Notes: generated from the letters alone by a model not told the origin. DNA of 12,898 nt from Chloroflexota bacterium (GCA_008501785.1 QQUD01000106.1:1-12898), one strand, 5' to 3'. Numbered from the stretch's first letter, positions 1-6,037 are shown. Translations and numbers: made by a program.

Positions 1-425
1 ATCAACACAAACCAGGTAAATGACAAACCAACTAAAAATAAAAAGAAGGCACTTGGTACAAAAATGTACACATACTTTCTTTCATTTCCAGTCAGCCCAG
101 GTGCGATAAACAACCAAAGCTGATACAAAATCAAGGGCATCGACAAAACCACACCAGACATCAGAGATACTTTAAAAAAGGTCTCGATCCCCTCAGTTGG
201 CCCCAAAAGCTGCAATTCAGCCCCTTCAGCAATGGTACGGGCATAGGGGTTCAACAATAGCGACAGCAACTGCTCTGCAAACACAAAGCTAAGAATTGTT
301 GTCACAATTAGACAGCCCGCAGCCCATGTTAACCGAATGCGGAGTTCATTGAGGTGCTGCAAGAGGGACAGTTCGGCCCCTCGGTCTTCACTATCACTGT
401 TGCTGATTTGGGAAGTTTCGCTCAT
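1..425 (-). CDS. tatC: Sec-independent (twin-arginine) translocase subunit TatC, N-terminal part, cut by the left edge
   Basis: TatC is the multi-spanning membrane subunit that, with TatB, binds twin-arginine signal peptides and starts export of folded proteins. The visible 141 codons show family hallmarks: HLNELRIRL (residues 24-32) before the first membrane helix, LLGPTEG (73-79) in the first periplasmic loop, LILYQLWLFIAPGL (98-111), and NERK (114-117). The Glu of NERK (115) matches the cytoplasmic-loop Glu of E. coli TatC that contacts the twin arginines. The ATG (425-423) overlaps the tatB stop codon in an ATGA, indicating translational coupling. About 55% of a usual 250-260 residue TatC is present; the rest lies beyond base 1. 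The first 20 residues are polar and Ser/Glu-rich, slightly longer than in E. coli. The family call is secure. Confidence 0.95.
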   Translation of the reverse strand, partial: MSETSQISNSDSEDRGAELSLLQHLNELRIRLTWAAGCLIVTTILSFVFAEQLLSLLLNPYARTIAEGAELQLLGPTEGIETFFKVSLMSGVVLSMPLILYQLWLFIAPGLTGNERKYVYIFVPSAFFLFLVGLSFTWFVL

Positions 426-904
426 GCTTCTTGGTCGTCAGGAATATCCACAAGCTTTGGCAGCTGTGGTGTCTTTGATTCGTCTTTATCTGTTGATGTG
501 CCATTACTAGAATCAGATGTTTCATCTGCTTCTGACACGTTGTCATCAGGTATCAATTTACCTAATGTTGGTGGTTTGATGGATTGCTCAAGTTCATTAA
601 CGGTTGACTTGGTATCGGTAATAAAGCCCTTCGCCTGTCCGCGAATTTCGCCCCGTAGCTCTGCCAATTGTTTTTGTAGGTCTTGAATTTCCTTCACAGT
701 CTCTTTCATCTGGCCGCCATCATCAATCGACTCTAGCTCAGTTGTCAACTGGCGCACAAACCCACGGGAAATTGCTTGCAATTGTGCAGTCACCTTACCC
801 AACCAGCGAGCCACACGCCCAATTCGTTCTGGCCCCATCACAACGCCAGCCAAAATTAGAATCGTAAAAAGTTCAGGAAATCCAATGCCAAATACGCTAT
901 CCAT
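422..904 (-). CDS. tatB: Twin-arginine translocase subunit TatB (TatA/TatB family)
   Basis: This 160-residue protein has a single N-terminal membrane helix (about 8-24) that begins GIGFPELF, then GPERI (24-28) at the hinge and an amphipathic helix to about residue 55. These are TatA/B-family marks, and the Gly-Pro plus basic hinge favours TatB over TatA. Residues 65-105 are rich in Glu, Gln and Lys with a coiled-coil look. The last 50 residues are an acidic, Ser/Thr-rich tail that is probably unstructured. TatB works with TatC as the signal-peptide receptor. It sits 11 bases after tatA and overlaps tatC by four bases, so the order is the classical tatABC. The Shine-Dalgarno sequence before its ATG is weak. 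TatB versus a second TatA cannot be settled fully from sequence, but position supports TatB. Confidence 0.87.
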   Translation of the reverse strand: MDSVFGIGFPELFTILILAGVVMGPERIGRVARWLGKVTAQLQAISRGFVRQLTTELESIDDGGQMKETVKEIQDLQKQLAELRGEIRGQAKGFITDTKSTVNELEQSIKPPTLGKLIPDDNVSEADETSDSSNGTSTDKDESKTPQLPKLVDIPDDQEA

Positions 905-915
905 CTTAACTCACA

Positions 916-1104
916 CTAACTTTCAGATTTTGTTTCTTCTTCGTCTTCTGACTTCATATCATCTTGGCCCTCTTTCACACCCTCTTTGAATGCTGAGATA
1001 CCTTTGCCAAGCTCAGAACCTAATTTACTAATACGTCCTACTCCGAATACTAAGAGAACTATCACCAAAATGATGACCCATTCCCATCCACCAAGTGTTG
1101 CCAT
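916..1104 (-). CDS. tatA: Twin-arginine translocase subunit TatA
   Basis: TatA subunits polymerise around the TatBC-substrate complex to let folded proteins cross the membrane. This 62-residue protein has the minimal form: a short N-terminus, one membrane helix (about 8-21), the FG hinge (20-21), and an amphipathic helix with the pattern KLGSELGKGISAFKEG (27-42). A strongly acidic Glu/Asp/Ser tail follows. The start is well supported: GAGGAG lies about seven bases upstream of the ATG (near 1110-1116). It is the first gene of tatABC, and a good promoter lies about 93 bases upstream of the start codon. The length is at the short end for the family but normal. Confidence 0.93.
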   Translation of the reverse strand: MATLGGWEWVIILVIVLLVFGVGRISKLGSELGKGISAFKEGVKEGQDDMKSEDEEETKSES

Positions 1105-1142
1105 GTCTCTCTCCTCAAGGCTAATGCTCTTAATAATTTATT

Positions 1143-1189
1143 ACGGTAGCTTCATGGGGGTGCTCCCAACCCACAAATCATCATACCGT
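1143..1189 (-). promoter_or_regulatory. Two-part stem-loop in the tatABC leader
   Basis: Just downstream of the predicted start of transcription the RNA can pair ACGGTA with TACCGT (plus-strand 1184-1189 with 1143-1148). Inside it a second stem pairs 1169-1175 with 1155-1161, with one mismatch and a 7-base loop. No U-run follows, so it is not a terminator. It may shape mRNA stability or translation. The secG leader holds a stem with the same CGGTA/TACCG core. Confidence 0.4.
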
Positions 1190-1196
1190 TGCCGAT

Positions 1197-1223
1197 ATTA
1201 TAACAGAGTCTACTTTAAATCAA
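1197..1223 (-). promoter_or_regulatory. Promoter of the tatABC operon (extended -10)
   Basis: On the minus strand the sequence TGTTATAAT (1205-1197) is a consensus -10 hexamer with the extended TG element one base upstream. A partial -35, TTGATT, lies at 1223-1218 with a short 15-base spacer, which is tolerable for an extended -10 promoter. Transcription would begin near 1190, giving a leader of about 85 bases before tatA. This suggests that tatABC is transcribed separately from the upstream secG/solute-binding pair. Confidence 0.65.
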
Positions 1224-1282
1224 GAATGGTATTTGATTATTAAAGTTTACTCTTAGGATTCATTTGTTGATAGGCATTTTGT

Positions 1283-1321
1283 GTAACGGATGTATTGCCC
1301 TCAGCAAATACGCCAGGTTAC
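1283..1321 (-). other. Nested hairpin after the solute-binding protein gene
   Basis: Outer arms GTAAC/GTTAC (1321-1317 with 1287-1283) enclose inner arms GTATTTGC/GCAATAC (1311-1304 with 1298-1292, one bulged T). It lies 22 bases beyond the stop codon of the solute-binding protein gene, where a 3' end is expected. No clear U-run follows, so it may protect a 3' end or be a weak or Rho-assisted terminator. Function uncertain. Confidence 0.35.
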
Positions 1322-1342
1322 AAAACAAATTTTAACTACAAA

Positions 1343-3046
1343 CTATGAATCAATGCCTGCATTTTCTGCTGGACAACGAACGGTAACATCTTTGTAAAGC
1401 AAAAACCATTGAGCAAAGGTTTGATACCGGTCTCGTGGTCGTTCAATTCGTCCAATTTCAGCGAGATTGACTTCGCTGCTGAGCGCGTAGGTGTTTACAT
1501 GCTGGTACAGTGTCAAGGCAGGCAATTCTGCATCGTAAAAGCGGAGGAATGATTCGTAAAACGGCCGTCTTTCCTCCAATCGCCAAAGCTGCCGTGCGGC
1601 TTCCAGCGCTTCACTGGCACGCCGGTTGTTCCAGCCGCCATAATTTTGGCCCCGCACAATTGCTTCCTGGCTCCAAAAATCGTACAAGTCTGGGTCAAGT
1701 GCAGGCACCACATCAACAATCGCCGCATCAAATTCACCGGCAGTCAAGGTTTGTTGCAGTTCGGTGAGGTTACTTTGTAAATTGACCTGTACGTCAATGC
1801 CTAACGTAGCCCATTGATCGACAACGGCCGTTACCAACCCTTCATCTTGCTGCAGCGCCGCCAGTCGAATCGAAAGTGGATCCCCTTCACGCCAGCGCAT
1901 CACCTGCCCTTCAGGAACCAACCACCCATTTTCCTCGAGCCATAAAATAGCTTGATCTGGCTGATTGCTGTATGGCGTGTAAGCAGTTTTTTGGTACATC
2001 CAACTGTTTGGCAGATAGGGGCCTTCGAGCAACACACCTTGACCGTTTAGCACCTGATCCAACACAGCTTGCCGGTCCAATCCAAAAGCGAGTGCTTGCC
2101 GCATCGATGCCGGTTGCAGCTTATTTTCTCCATCTTGCCGCTGATTAAACAAAAGCATGGTTACCCGGTCTTCGGTTGCTGTAAAAAGACGTGCATGAGG
2201 TTCAGCCGCAACTTCAGGTAACGTATCAGCCGAAATATGATTGATGGCTTGCACATCGCCATTGGCAAATGCATCCATCAAGCTCGTTTCATCAGGGAAA
2301 AACCGATATTCAAGATGGGCTAACTGCGTTCCCTGCTGAAAAAAATCAGGGTTGGGATTTAACACCAAACGGCCGGTTTGACGCCAATCTTGACCGGCAT
2401 CAACCATAAAAGGGCCTGTGCCAATAGGAGATTGATTGAAAGGATGTGTGAGGAGGGAAACGGCCGTTTCTCCCTGCAAAATATGTGCAGGCAAAATGCC
2501 GCGTGTGGTCACTTCTAAAAATGGTGCATAAGGCGACGTCAGCACAAAATCAACCGTCCGAGCATCAATCACATTGATAGTCACGGTTTGCCACAACGTT
2601 TGCAGCGCCGCCGCTCCCGGAAAAGTCGCATCTTGCATCAAGCCGTAGGTAAACGCAATGTCATTTGCGGTGACCGGCTGCCCATCGTGCCAGGTGATTC
2701 CTTCGCGCAAAATGAAACGGACAGAACGGCCGTCTTCACTCACCGTCCAGCGTTCAGCTAACACGGGAATCAATTCCCCAGACGCATCAAACCTTGTTAA
2801 TCCATCAAAAATCAGATCAACAAGCTCACGATCAACCGGATACGCATCGCTAAATAGTGGATTGAGGGTATTGGGTGCGCCCACGACCCCCTCAATAAAG
2901 CTGCCCCCGGTAGTTGGCACCGTCACGGTACACAACGCTACAGATTGCACCTGAAACGATAAAATCGCCAAAACCAGGCCAAATCCAATAGTTGCCAACA
3001 ATAGCTGCCAGCGCAAATTAGGGCGCATAATATTTTTTAAAACCAC
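1343..3046 (-). CDS. Extracytoplasmic solute-binding protein, family 5 (peptide/nickel/oligopeptide ABC type)
   Basis: The 567-residue product has a basic N-terminus, a hydrophobic stretch (about 13-37) acting as signal peptide or membrane anchor, then a family-5 solute-binding fold. Diagnostic segments are GGSFIEGVVGAPNTLNPLF (47-65), DGLTRFD (81-87), LAERWTVSEDGRSVRF (96-111) and the ITWHDGQPVTANDI block (117-130). Cys39 follows the hydrophobic stretch, but VALC is not a standard lipobox, so lipoprotein status is doubtful. Such proteins usually deliver peptides or related solutes to an ABC permease, but no oppBCDF-type permease lies in the window, so the ligand is unknown. The GTG start has no clear Shine-Dalgarno sequence; an ATG six codons later (3028) is an alternative. 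It follows secG by 31 bases, suggesting co-transcription. Four exact ACGGCCGT palindromes and one near match lie inside it. Confidence 0.9.
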   Translation of the reverse strand: MVLKNIMRPNLRWQLLLATIGFGLVLAILSFQVQSVALCTVTVPTTGGSFIEGVVGAPNTLNPLFSDAYPVDRELVDLIFDGLTRFDASGELIPVLAERWTVSEDGRSVRFILREGITWHDGQPVTANDIAFTYGLMQDATFPGAAALQTLWQTVTINVIDARTVDFVLTSPYAPFLEVTTRGILPAHILQGETAVSLLTHPFNQSPIGTGPFMVDAGQDWRQTGRLVLNPNPDFFQQGTQLAHLEYRFFPDETSLMDAFANGDVQAINHISADTLPEVAAEPHARLFTATEDRVTMLLFNQRQDGENKLQPASMRQALAFGLDRQAVLDQVLNGQGVLLEGPYLPNSWMYQKTAYTPYSNQPDQAILWLEENGWLVPEGQVMRWREGDPLSIRLAALQQDEGLVTAVVDQWATLGIDVQVNLQSNLTELQQTLTAGEFDAAIVDVVPALDPDLYDFWSQEAIVRGQNYGGWNNRRASEALEAARQLWRLEERRPFYESFLRFYDAELPALTLYQHVNTYALSSEVNLAEIGRIERPRDRYQTFAQWFLLYKDVTVRCPAENAGIDS

Positions 3047-3077
3047 AAAAATCGATGTGATTTATATTAAATTTGGT

Positions 3078-3332
3078 TTAAGCTGATTGACCAAGCGCCA
3101 GAAAGGTAAGCATCGTACATATCAGGAATGCAACTGTGCAAACAATTGTGACGGTATGCAGCGTCGCCTCAATACCACGTCGGGTACGAAAACCACCGCC
3201 AATATCGCCACCACCACCAAGGAAACCACCTAAGTCAGCACCTTTGGTTTGCAGCAAAACCAAAACAGTCAATGTAATTGCCAAAATAATTTCGGCCACA
3301 CTCAAATAAGGTGCAAATGGTTGAAAATCCAT
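3078..3332 (-). CDS. secG: Protein translocase subunit SecG
   Basis: SecG is the small accessory subunit of the SecYEG channel. The 84-residue product has two membrane helices (about 11-28 and 58-78) joined by the glycine-rich loop GFLGGGGDIGGGF preceded by LLQTKGADLG, the family signature. A longer reading frame extends to 3446, but the ATG at 3332-3330 is preferred. AGAGG lies seven bases upstream, 84 residues is the usual SecG length, and the upstream alternative start overlaps the predicted -10 box at 3445-3450. It heads a probable two-gene unit with the solute-binding protein gene. Confidence 0.93.
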   Translation of the reverse strand: MDFQPFAPYLSVAEIILAITLTVLVLLQTKGADLGGFLGGGGDIGGGFRTRRGIEATLHTVTIVCTVAFLICTMLTFLALGQSA

Positions 3333-3385
3333 ACTAAAACCTCTTTCTAGAATTAAAACGATCTCAAGATTGGAAACCGCATTAC

Positions 3386-3399
3386 TTTTATGCATAAAA
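3386..3399. promoter_or_regulatory. 14-base perfect palindrome in the secG leader
   Basis: The sequence TTTTATGCATAAAA is perfectly self-complementary and lies between the secG promoter (-10 at 3445-3450) and the secG Shine-Dalgarno sequence. Its length and position fit a dimeric repressor site, but no regulator is identified. It is AT-rich, so chance or a weak RNA hairpin cannot be excluded. Confidence 0.35.
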
Positions 3400-3404
3400 A
3401 TTCG

Positions 3405-3436
3405 GTAGATGTTACAAGAAACCCCTACCGACTTCA
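3405..3436 (-). promoter_or_regulatory. Stem-loop plus U-run in the secG leader
   Basis: In the transcript a perfect seven-base stem, TCGGTAG/CTACCGA, with a 16-base loop is followed directly by ATTTTTAT. It lies just after the predicted transcription start. The stem followed by U-rich sequence is terminator-like, so a weak attenuator is possible; the long loop makes it an inefficient terminator. Confidence 0.4.
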
Positions 3437-3444
3437 AATTCGGC

Positions 3445-3453
3445 ATTATAACA
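3445..3453 (-). promoter_or_regulatory. Promoter of secG (extended -10)
   Basis: TGTTATAAT on the minus strand (3453-3445) is a consensus extended -10 element, identical over nine bases to the one before tatA. No convincing -35 is present. Transcription would begin near 3438, leaving a leader of roughly 105 bases. Confidence 0.6.
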
Positions 3454-3508
3454 AGGAGCGCACCCAGCGTCGAATTCCAACCGAAATTTATCGTTTAGCC
3501 ACAGCATT

Positions 3509-3551
3509 TTTAACCACAACATATTTTTATGTCTTGTTGGCCTGTGGTAAA
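3509..3551. promoter_or_regulatory. Nested inverted repeat in the secG/ABC divergent intergenic region
   Basis: Arms TTTAACCACA (3509-3518) and TGTGGTAAA (3543-3551) pair with one bulged base, and an inner ACATA/TATGT stem (3519-3523 with 3528-3532) has a four-base T loop. The element lies about 40-85 bases before the ABC ATPase start, where an operator or leader structure for the plus-strand operon could sit. No convincing -35/-10 pair for that operon was found nearby. Confidence 0.3.
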
Positions 3552-3592
3552 CTAATGGGCATTATTTAAAATTCTAATTCCAGAGTTTCACA

Positions 3593-4468
3593 TTGATTGA
3601 TATAGTAAACGCGACTAAAAGTTTTTATCATGTAACGGCCGTTAACGACGTCTCTTTCTCTATTCCAAAAGGCGAAGTTATCGGCGTTTTAGGTCCCAAC
3701 GGAGCCGGAAAAACAACATTGTTTAAGTTGATTGCTGGCTTGTTAAAGTTGGATAACGGCCGTATCTCCACCCGCAATGGTCAACCTTGGCCTGCTGTTG
3801 GCTACAAACCCGACAGATTGCTGTTCCCCAACCATCTGCGCGTCAGCCAATATTTAGAGATGGTTGCGGGTTTAAGCAATATCCCCAACCATTTACGCGA
3901 AAAAGCTGTTTTTGACAGCCTGGTCCAGGTAGACATGGTCAACATGGCCAACCGGCGGCTGCGCGATTGTTCGAAAGGGATGCGACAGCGTGTTGGTTTG
4001 GCACAGGTTTTAATTGGCGACCCACCCCTCTTGCTGCTCGATGAGCCATCCAATGGCCTGGACCCAACGGGACAAGCCGATATGAATCAGCGCATTCAAG
4101 AACTCCATGCGGCTGGAAAGACAATTCTGATTAGCTCACATCAGCTTCCTGATGTGACCCAGGTTTGTTCACAGCTAATTATTTTGAATAACGGCCGTAT
4201 TCACTACCAAAACAGCATGGAAACCGCCCTTGCGCTCCGTTCTCACATCATTATTTACACAGATCGCGATTTGTATCCCATTCAAGGCACATTATTAAGC
4301 CTACACGAAGATATTTTGATTGATGGCACCTCAGTGATGCTGCGCGGCGAATCGATGAAACTGCGTCGCCAAATATTGACCATGCTGCTCACCGCCGACT
4401 ACGACATCATCCATGTCGAAGAGAAGAAAGTGACATTGGGCGAAGTTTACGCGGAGGCAGTGCAATGA
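3593..4468 (+). CDS. ABC transporter ATP-binding protein (ABC-2 exporter type)
   Basis: This 291-residue nucleotide-binding subunit powers the permease encoded next. Visible motifs are Walker A GPNGAGKT (34-41), the signature segment CSKGMRQR (126-133) in the SKGM form common in ABC-2 exporters, Walker B LLLLDEP (146-152), and the switch His (183) in SSHQL. The Q-loop position reads GYKPDRLL (70-77), with Asp74 where Gln or Glu is usual. Residues about 215-291 form a C-terminal extension. The start is a TTG; the frame is closed by TAA at 3575-3577, so no ATG or GTG start is available upstream. The Shine-Dalgarno sequence is weak, suggesting low expression. The gene ends in an ATGA overlap with the permease. 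The transported substrate is unknown. It holds three ACGGCCGT sites. Confidence 0.92.
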   Translation: MIDIVNATKSFYHVTAVNDVSFSIPKGEVIGVLGPNGAGKTTLFKLIAGLLKLDNGRISTRNGQPWPAVGYKPDRLLFPNHLRVSQYLEMVAGLSNIPNHLREKAVFDSLVQVDMVNMANRRLRDCSKGMRQRVGLAQVLIGDPPLLLLDEPSNGLDPTGQADMNQRIQELHAAGKTILISSHQLPDVTQVCSQLIILNNGRIHYQNSMETALALRSHIIIYTDRDLYPIQGTLLSLHEDILIDGTSVMLRGESMKLRRQILTMLLTADYDIIHVEEKKVTLGEVYAEAVQ

Positions 4469-5289
4469 ACCAGCGCATCATCGTTTTGATTCGGTATTTT
4501 TTGCAAACATTATTCACTTCGTTGCCAGGATCCATCTACATCATTCTCACGCTTGCTTATTGGATACTGCTGTTCAATCCATCCCAAGGGACACCCCATA
4601 TCGACTATTTTATTCTGGTGGCAGGTGCGTTTGGTCCGATTGCTGTGTTTCTCATCACACTCACGATCACGGCACGAGCTAATCAAGCGGTCAACTATCC
4701 GCTGGTTGTGCGCTTACCAAGTCGGGTGGAATATTTAACGGCCGTTCTCTTTAGCTCACTCCTAGCCACATTTGCCCTACAGCTGCTGTTGTCAATTCTT
4801 GCTCTCGTTTTTCGCGGCCCAGACCTGACATTGGCTCGACTGATCGAAATTCCCCCCATCTGGCTGGCTCCAACCATCTTATCGGCCATCGTTGCCCTTC
4901 ACGCGTCAGACCTTGTCACATCTGGCTGGTCACGTATCTACGTTTTCGGCGTCCTGGCCGTTTTTCTCTTCGGACAAAGCTTCAAAAACGAAAACCTGAC
5001 ACGCATGTTGAATAGCCTCAGCCGGTACGCAACCAATCAAGAATGGTACGACCTCAGCACAACTTTCAACGAATGGGCAAACAGCCTGTCAAACTCTGAC
5101 ACAAATATTTTAGGGCAATTCTTCGGCTTTTTGTTCTGGCCCTTCCAGGCCATCTCAGATGCCACCATAAACGGCTACTTCACCGCCACGCAAGCCTTAG
5201 CCCCAGCCATCATCTTGCTCTACGCAACTATTTTATTTCTGCTTGCCGCCGACTTGTTCTCAAACAAAGATTTAACCTTTACGGAATGA
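4465..5289 (+). CDS. ABC-2 type transporter permease
   Basis: The 274-residue protein is strongly hydrophobic, with about six predicted membrane helices (near 8-34, 46-68, 88-114, 128-146, 154-170 and 240-262) and short polar loops. A longer hydrophilic stretch (about 173-215) lies before the last part. It has no clear similarity to a named exporter that I can recognise, but its overlap with the ATPase gene makes it the membrane partner. Two copies of each subunit would form an exporter. The stop codon lies within the first unit of a tandem heptamer repeat that continues to 5343. One ACGGCCGT palindrome lies at 4738-4745. Confidence 0.85.
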   Translation: MNQRIIVLIRYFLQTLFTSLPGSIYIILTLAYWILLFNPSQGTPHIDYFILVAGAFGPIAVFLITLTITARANQAVNYPLVVRLPSRVEYLTAVLFSSLLATFALQLLLSILALVFRGPDLTLARLIEIPPIWLAPTILSAIVALHASDLVTSGWSRIYVFGVLAVFLFGQSFKNENLTRMLNSLSRYATNQEWYDLSTTFNEWANSLSNSDTNILGQFFGFLFWPFQAISDATINGYFTATQALAPAIILLYATILFLLAADLFSNKDLTFTE

Positions 5290-5343
5290 TTTACAATTTA
5301 CGATTTACTGATCACTAATCACCGATTACCAATTACGGATTAC
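5288..5343 (+). repeat. Tandem heptamer repeat, eight units of NNATTAC type
   Basis: Eight consecutive seven-base units can be read: GATTTAC, AATTTAC, GATTTAC, TGATCAC, TAATCAC, CGATTAC, CAATTAC, GGATTAC. The array starts within the permease stop codon and fills nearly all the space before the zinc-finger gene. Units vary but keep phase without any indel. It replaces a normal ribosome-binding site for the next gene. Confidence 0.8.
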
Positions 5344-5347
5344 CAAT

Positions 5348-5560
5348 ATGGAATGTTGGCATTGTGAAAGACCTGCCCACGCCGCTTGTCGATTTTGCGG
5401 TCGGGCCGTTTGCAAAACACACACACAAGAAAAACCCTATTTAATTCACACCTACCGCACCAGCCGTGGCCAATACAAAGCCTTCGTCGTAGGCGGTGCC
5501 GTCTGGTGTGGCATCTGCAACCCACAGCAGGACCCAATTGATTTGCAAGAGCTAGAGTAA
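5348..5560 (+). CDS. Small zinc-finger protein (B-box-like), function unknown
   Basis: The 70-residue product has the spacing C3-x2-C6-x7-C14-x2-C17-x4-C22-x2-H25, which is B-box-like and fits two zinc sites, plus a CGIC pair (54-57) in a C-terminal hydrophobic patch. Between them is a basic, Tyr-rich strand region (31-45). No enzyme motif or membrane helix is present. It could be a protein-protein or RNA-binding adaptor; I cannot give a specific role. There is no Shine-Dalgarno sequence before the ATG because the heptamer array occupies that space. Its last codons (QELE) lie at the edge of the CTAGAG repeat, so the C-terminus may have been altered by repeat insertion. It may be read with the ABC genes upstream. 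Confidence 0.75.
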   Translation: MECWHCERPAHAACRFCGRAVCKTHTQEKPYLIHTYRTSRGQYKAFVVGGAVWCGICNPQQDPIDLQELE

Positions 5561-5621
5561 AGAGCTAGAGCTAGAGGAAGAGAACCATTCTTCCTCTAGC
5601 TCTAGCTCTAGCTCTTTACTC
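5555..5621. repeat. Long hairpin of CTAGAG-type hexamers (copy 1)
   Basis: The left arm (5555-5580, 26 bases) and right arm (5590-5621, 32 bases) are perfectly complementary except that the right arm has one extra six-base unit. The loop is nine bases (5581-5589). The arms contain iterated GAGCTA/TAGCTC hexamers. It begins in the last codons of the zinc-finger gene. As RNA it would be a very stable hairpin and may end or protect transcripts. A diverged relative lies at 10373-10441. Confidence 0.85.
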
Positions 5622-5672
5622 AATACTTTTATAACAGTTAAGCAGAAAACAGTGATTATGTTAGGTGCCACA

Positions 5673-5701
5673 TTGACAAATAGTTCCCGTTCCCTCATAC
5701 T
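5673..5701 (+). promoter_or_regulatory. Candidate promoter of the NHLP-type peptide gene
   Basis: A consensus -35, TTGACA (5673-5678), is followed after 17 bases by CATACT (5696-5701), a four-of-six match to TATAAT. Transcription would start near 5708, giving a leader of about 75 bases before the GTG start at 5784. This would separate the peptide gene from the ABC/zinc-finger unit. Confidence 0.5.
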
Positions 5702-5735
5702 AAATTCAAGTTTTACCAAATTTTTTCACACGATA

Positions 5736-5769
5736 GCTAATAGTCAGTAGTTGCGAATATTAGCATGCT
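5736..5769 (+). promoter_or_regulatory. Hairpin and palindrome just before the peptide gene's ribosome-binding site
   Basis: GCTAATA (5736-5742) and TATTAGC (5758-5764) form a perfect seven-base stem with a 15-base loop. The right arm overlaps the palindrome AGCATGCT (5762-5769). The Shine-Dalgarno TAGGAGG (5771-5777) begins one base later. The position suggests control of translation initiation or of mRNA stability. Confidence 0.4.
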
Positions 5770-5783
5770 TTAGGAGGCAAAAC

Positions 5784-6002
5784 GTGTCAGAAGCATTAGA
5801 ACAAGTTGTAAGCCGCGCAGCCACAGACAAAAAATTTCGCCAATTATTACTGGATGATCCCGCGAAAGCGCTTGAAGAGTATGAAGTAACCGACGAAGAA
5901 CGCAAAATGCTTTCCGAATTAACCGAAGATACTTTCGACGCTTTTGCCGGCAATCTAGGGGGACGACAAACCCAGGGAAGTTGGATCGTAGGTGCAGGAT
6001 AG
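5784..6002 (+). CDS. NHLP-clan peptide, candidate RiPP precursor (Os1348-like)
   Basis: The start is the GTG at 5784, because AGGAGG lies 6 bases upstream; an upstream TTG extension would place the ribosome-binding site inside the gene. The 72-residue product reads as a helical, acidic leader with FRQLLLDDPAKALEEYEVT (19-37) and DEER (38-41). This LLxDPxxALxxY pattern is typical of nitrile-hydratase-like leader peptides of the NHLP clan, of which the Os1348 type is the closest I recall. It then reaches a Leu-Gly-Gly (58-60) and ends in a 12-residue glycine-rich tail, RQTQGSWIVGAG. In a RiPP reading, cleavage after Gly-Gly frees that tail as the core. No maturase or bifunctional peptidase-ABC exporter is in the window, so modification is unproven. 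The product could instead be a small NHLP-like protein that is never processed. Confidence 0.72.
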   Translation: MSEALEQVVSRAATDKKFRQLLLDDPAKALEEYEVTDEERKMLSELTEDTFDAFAGNLGGRQTQGSWIVGAG

Positions 6003-6037
6003 TCACAATTTCATTTAGAATAATTTTATACAAACTT

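Noticed and set aside
354..686. 110-codon plus-strand open frame over tatC/tatB
   Set aside because: Both opposite-strand genes are clearly real and the frame shows no family features.
3333..3446. 38-residue N-terminal extension of SecG
   Set aside because: Its start codon overlaps the predicted -10 box, the internal ATG has a good ribosome-binding site, and the shorter product has normal SecG length.
5288..5343. CRISPR array or attachment site
   Set aside because: Units are seven bases with no spacers, and no cas gene or integrase is in the window.
5751..5783. Upstream TTG start for the NHLP-type peptide
   Set aside because: It lies in the loop of a hairpin and would place the AGGAGG ribosome-binding site inside the coding region; the GTG at 5784 is correctly spaced from it.
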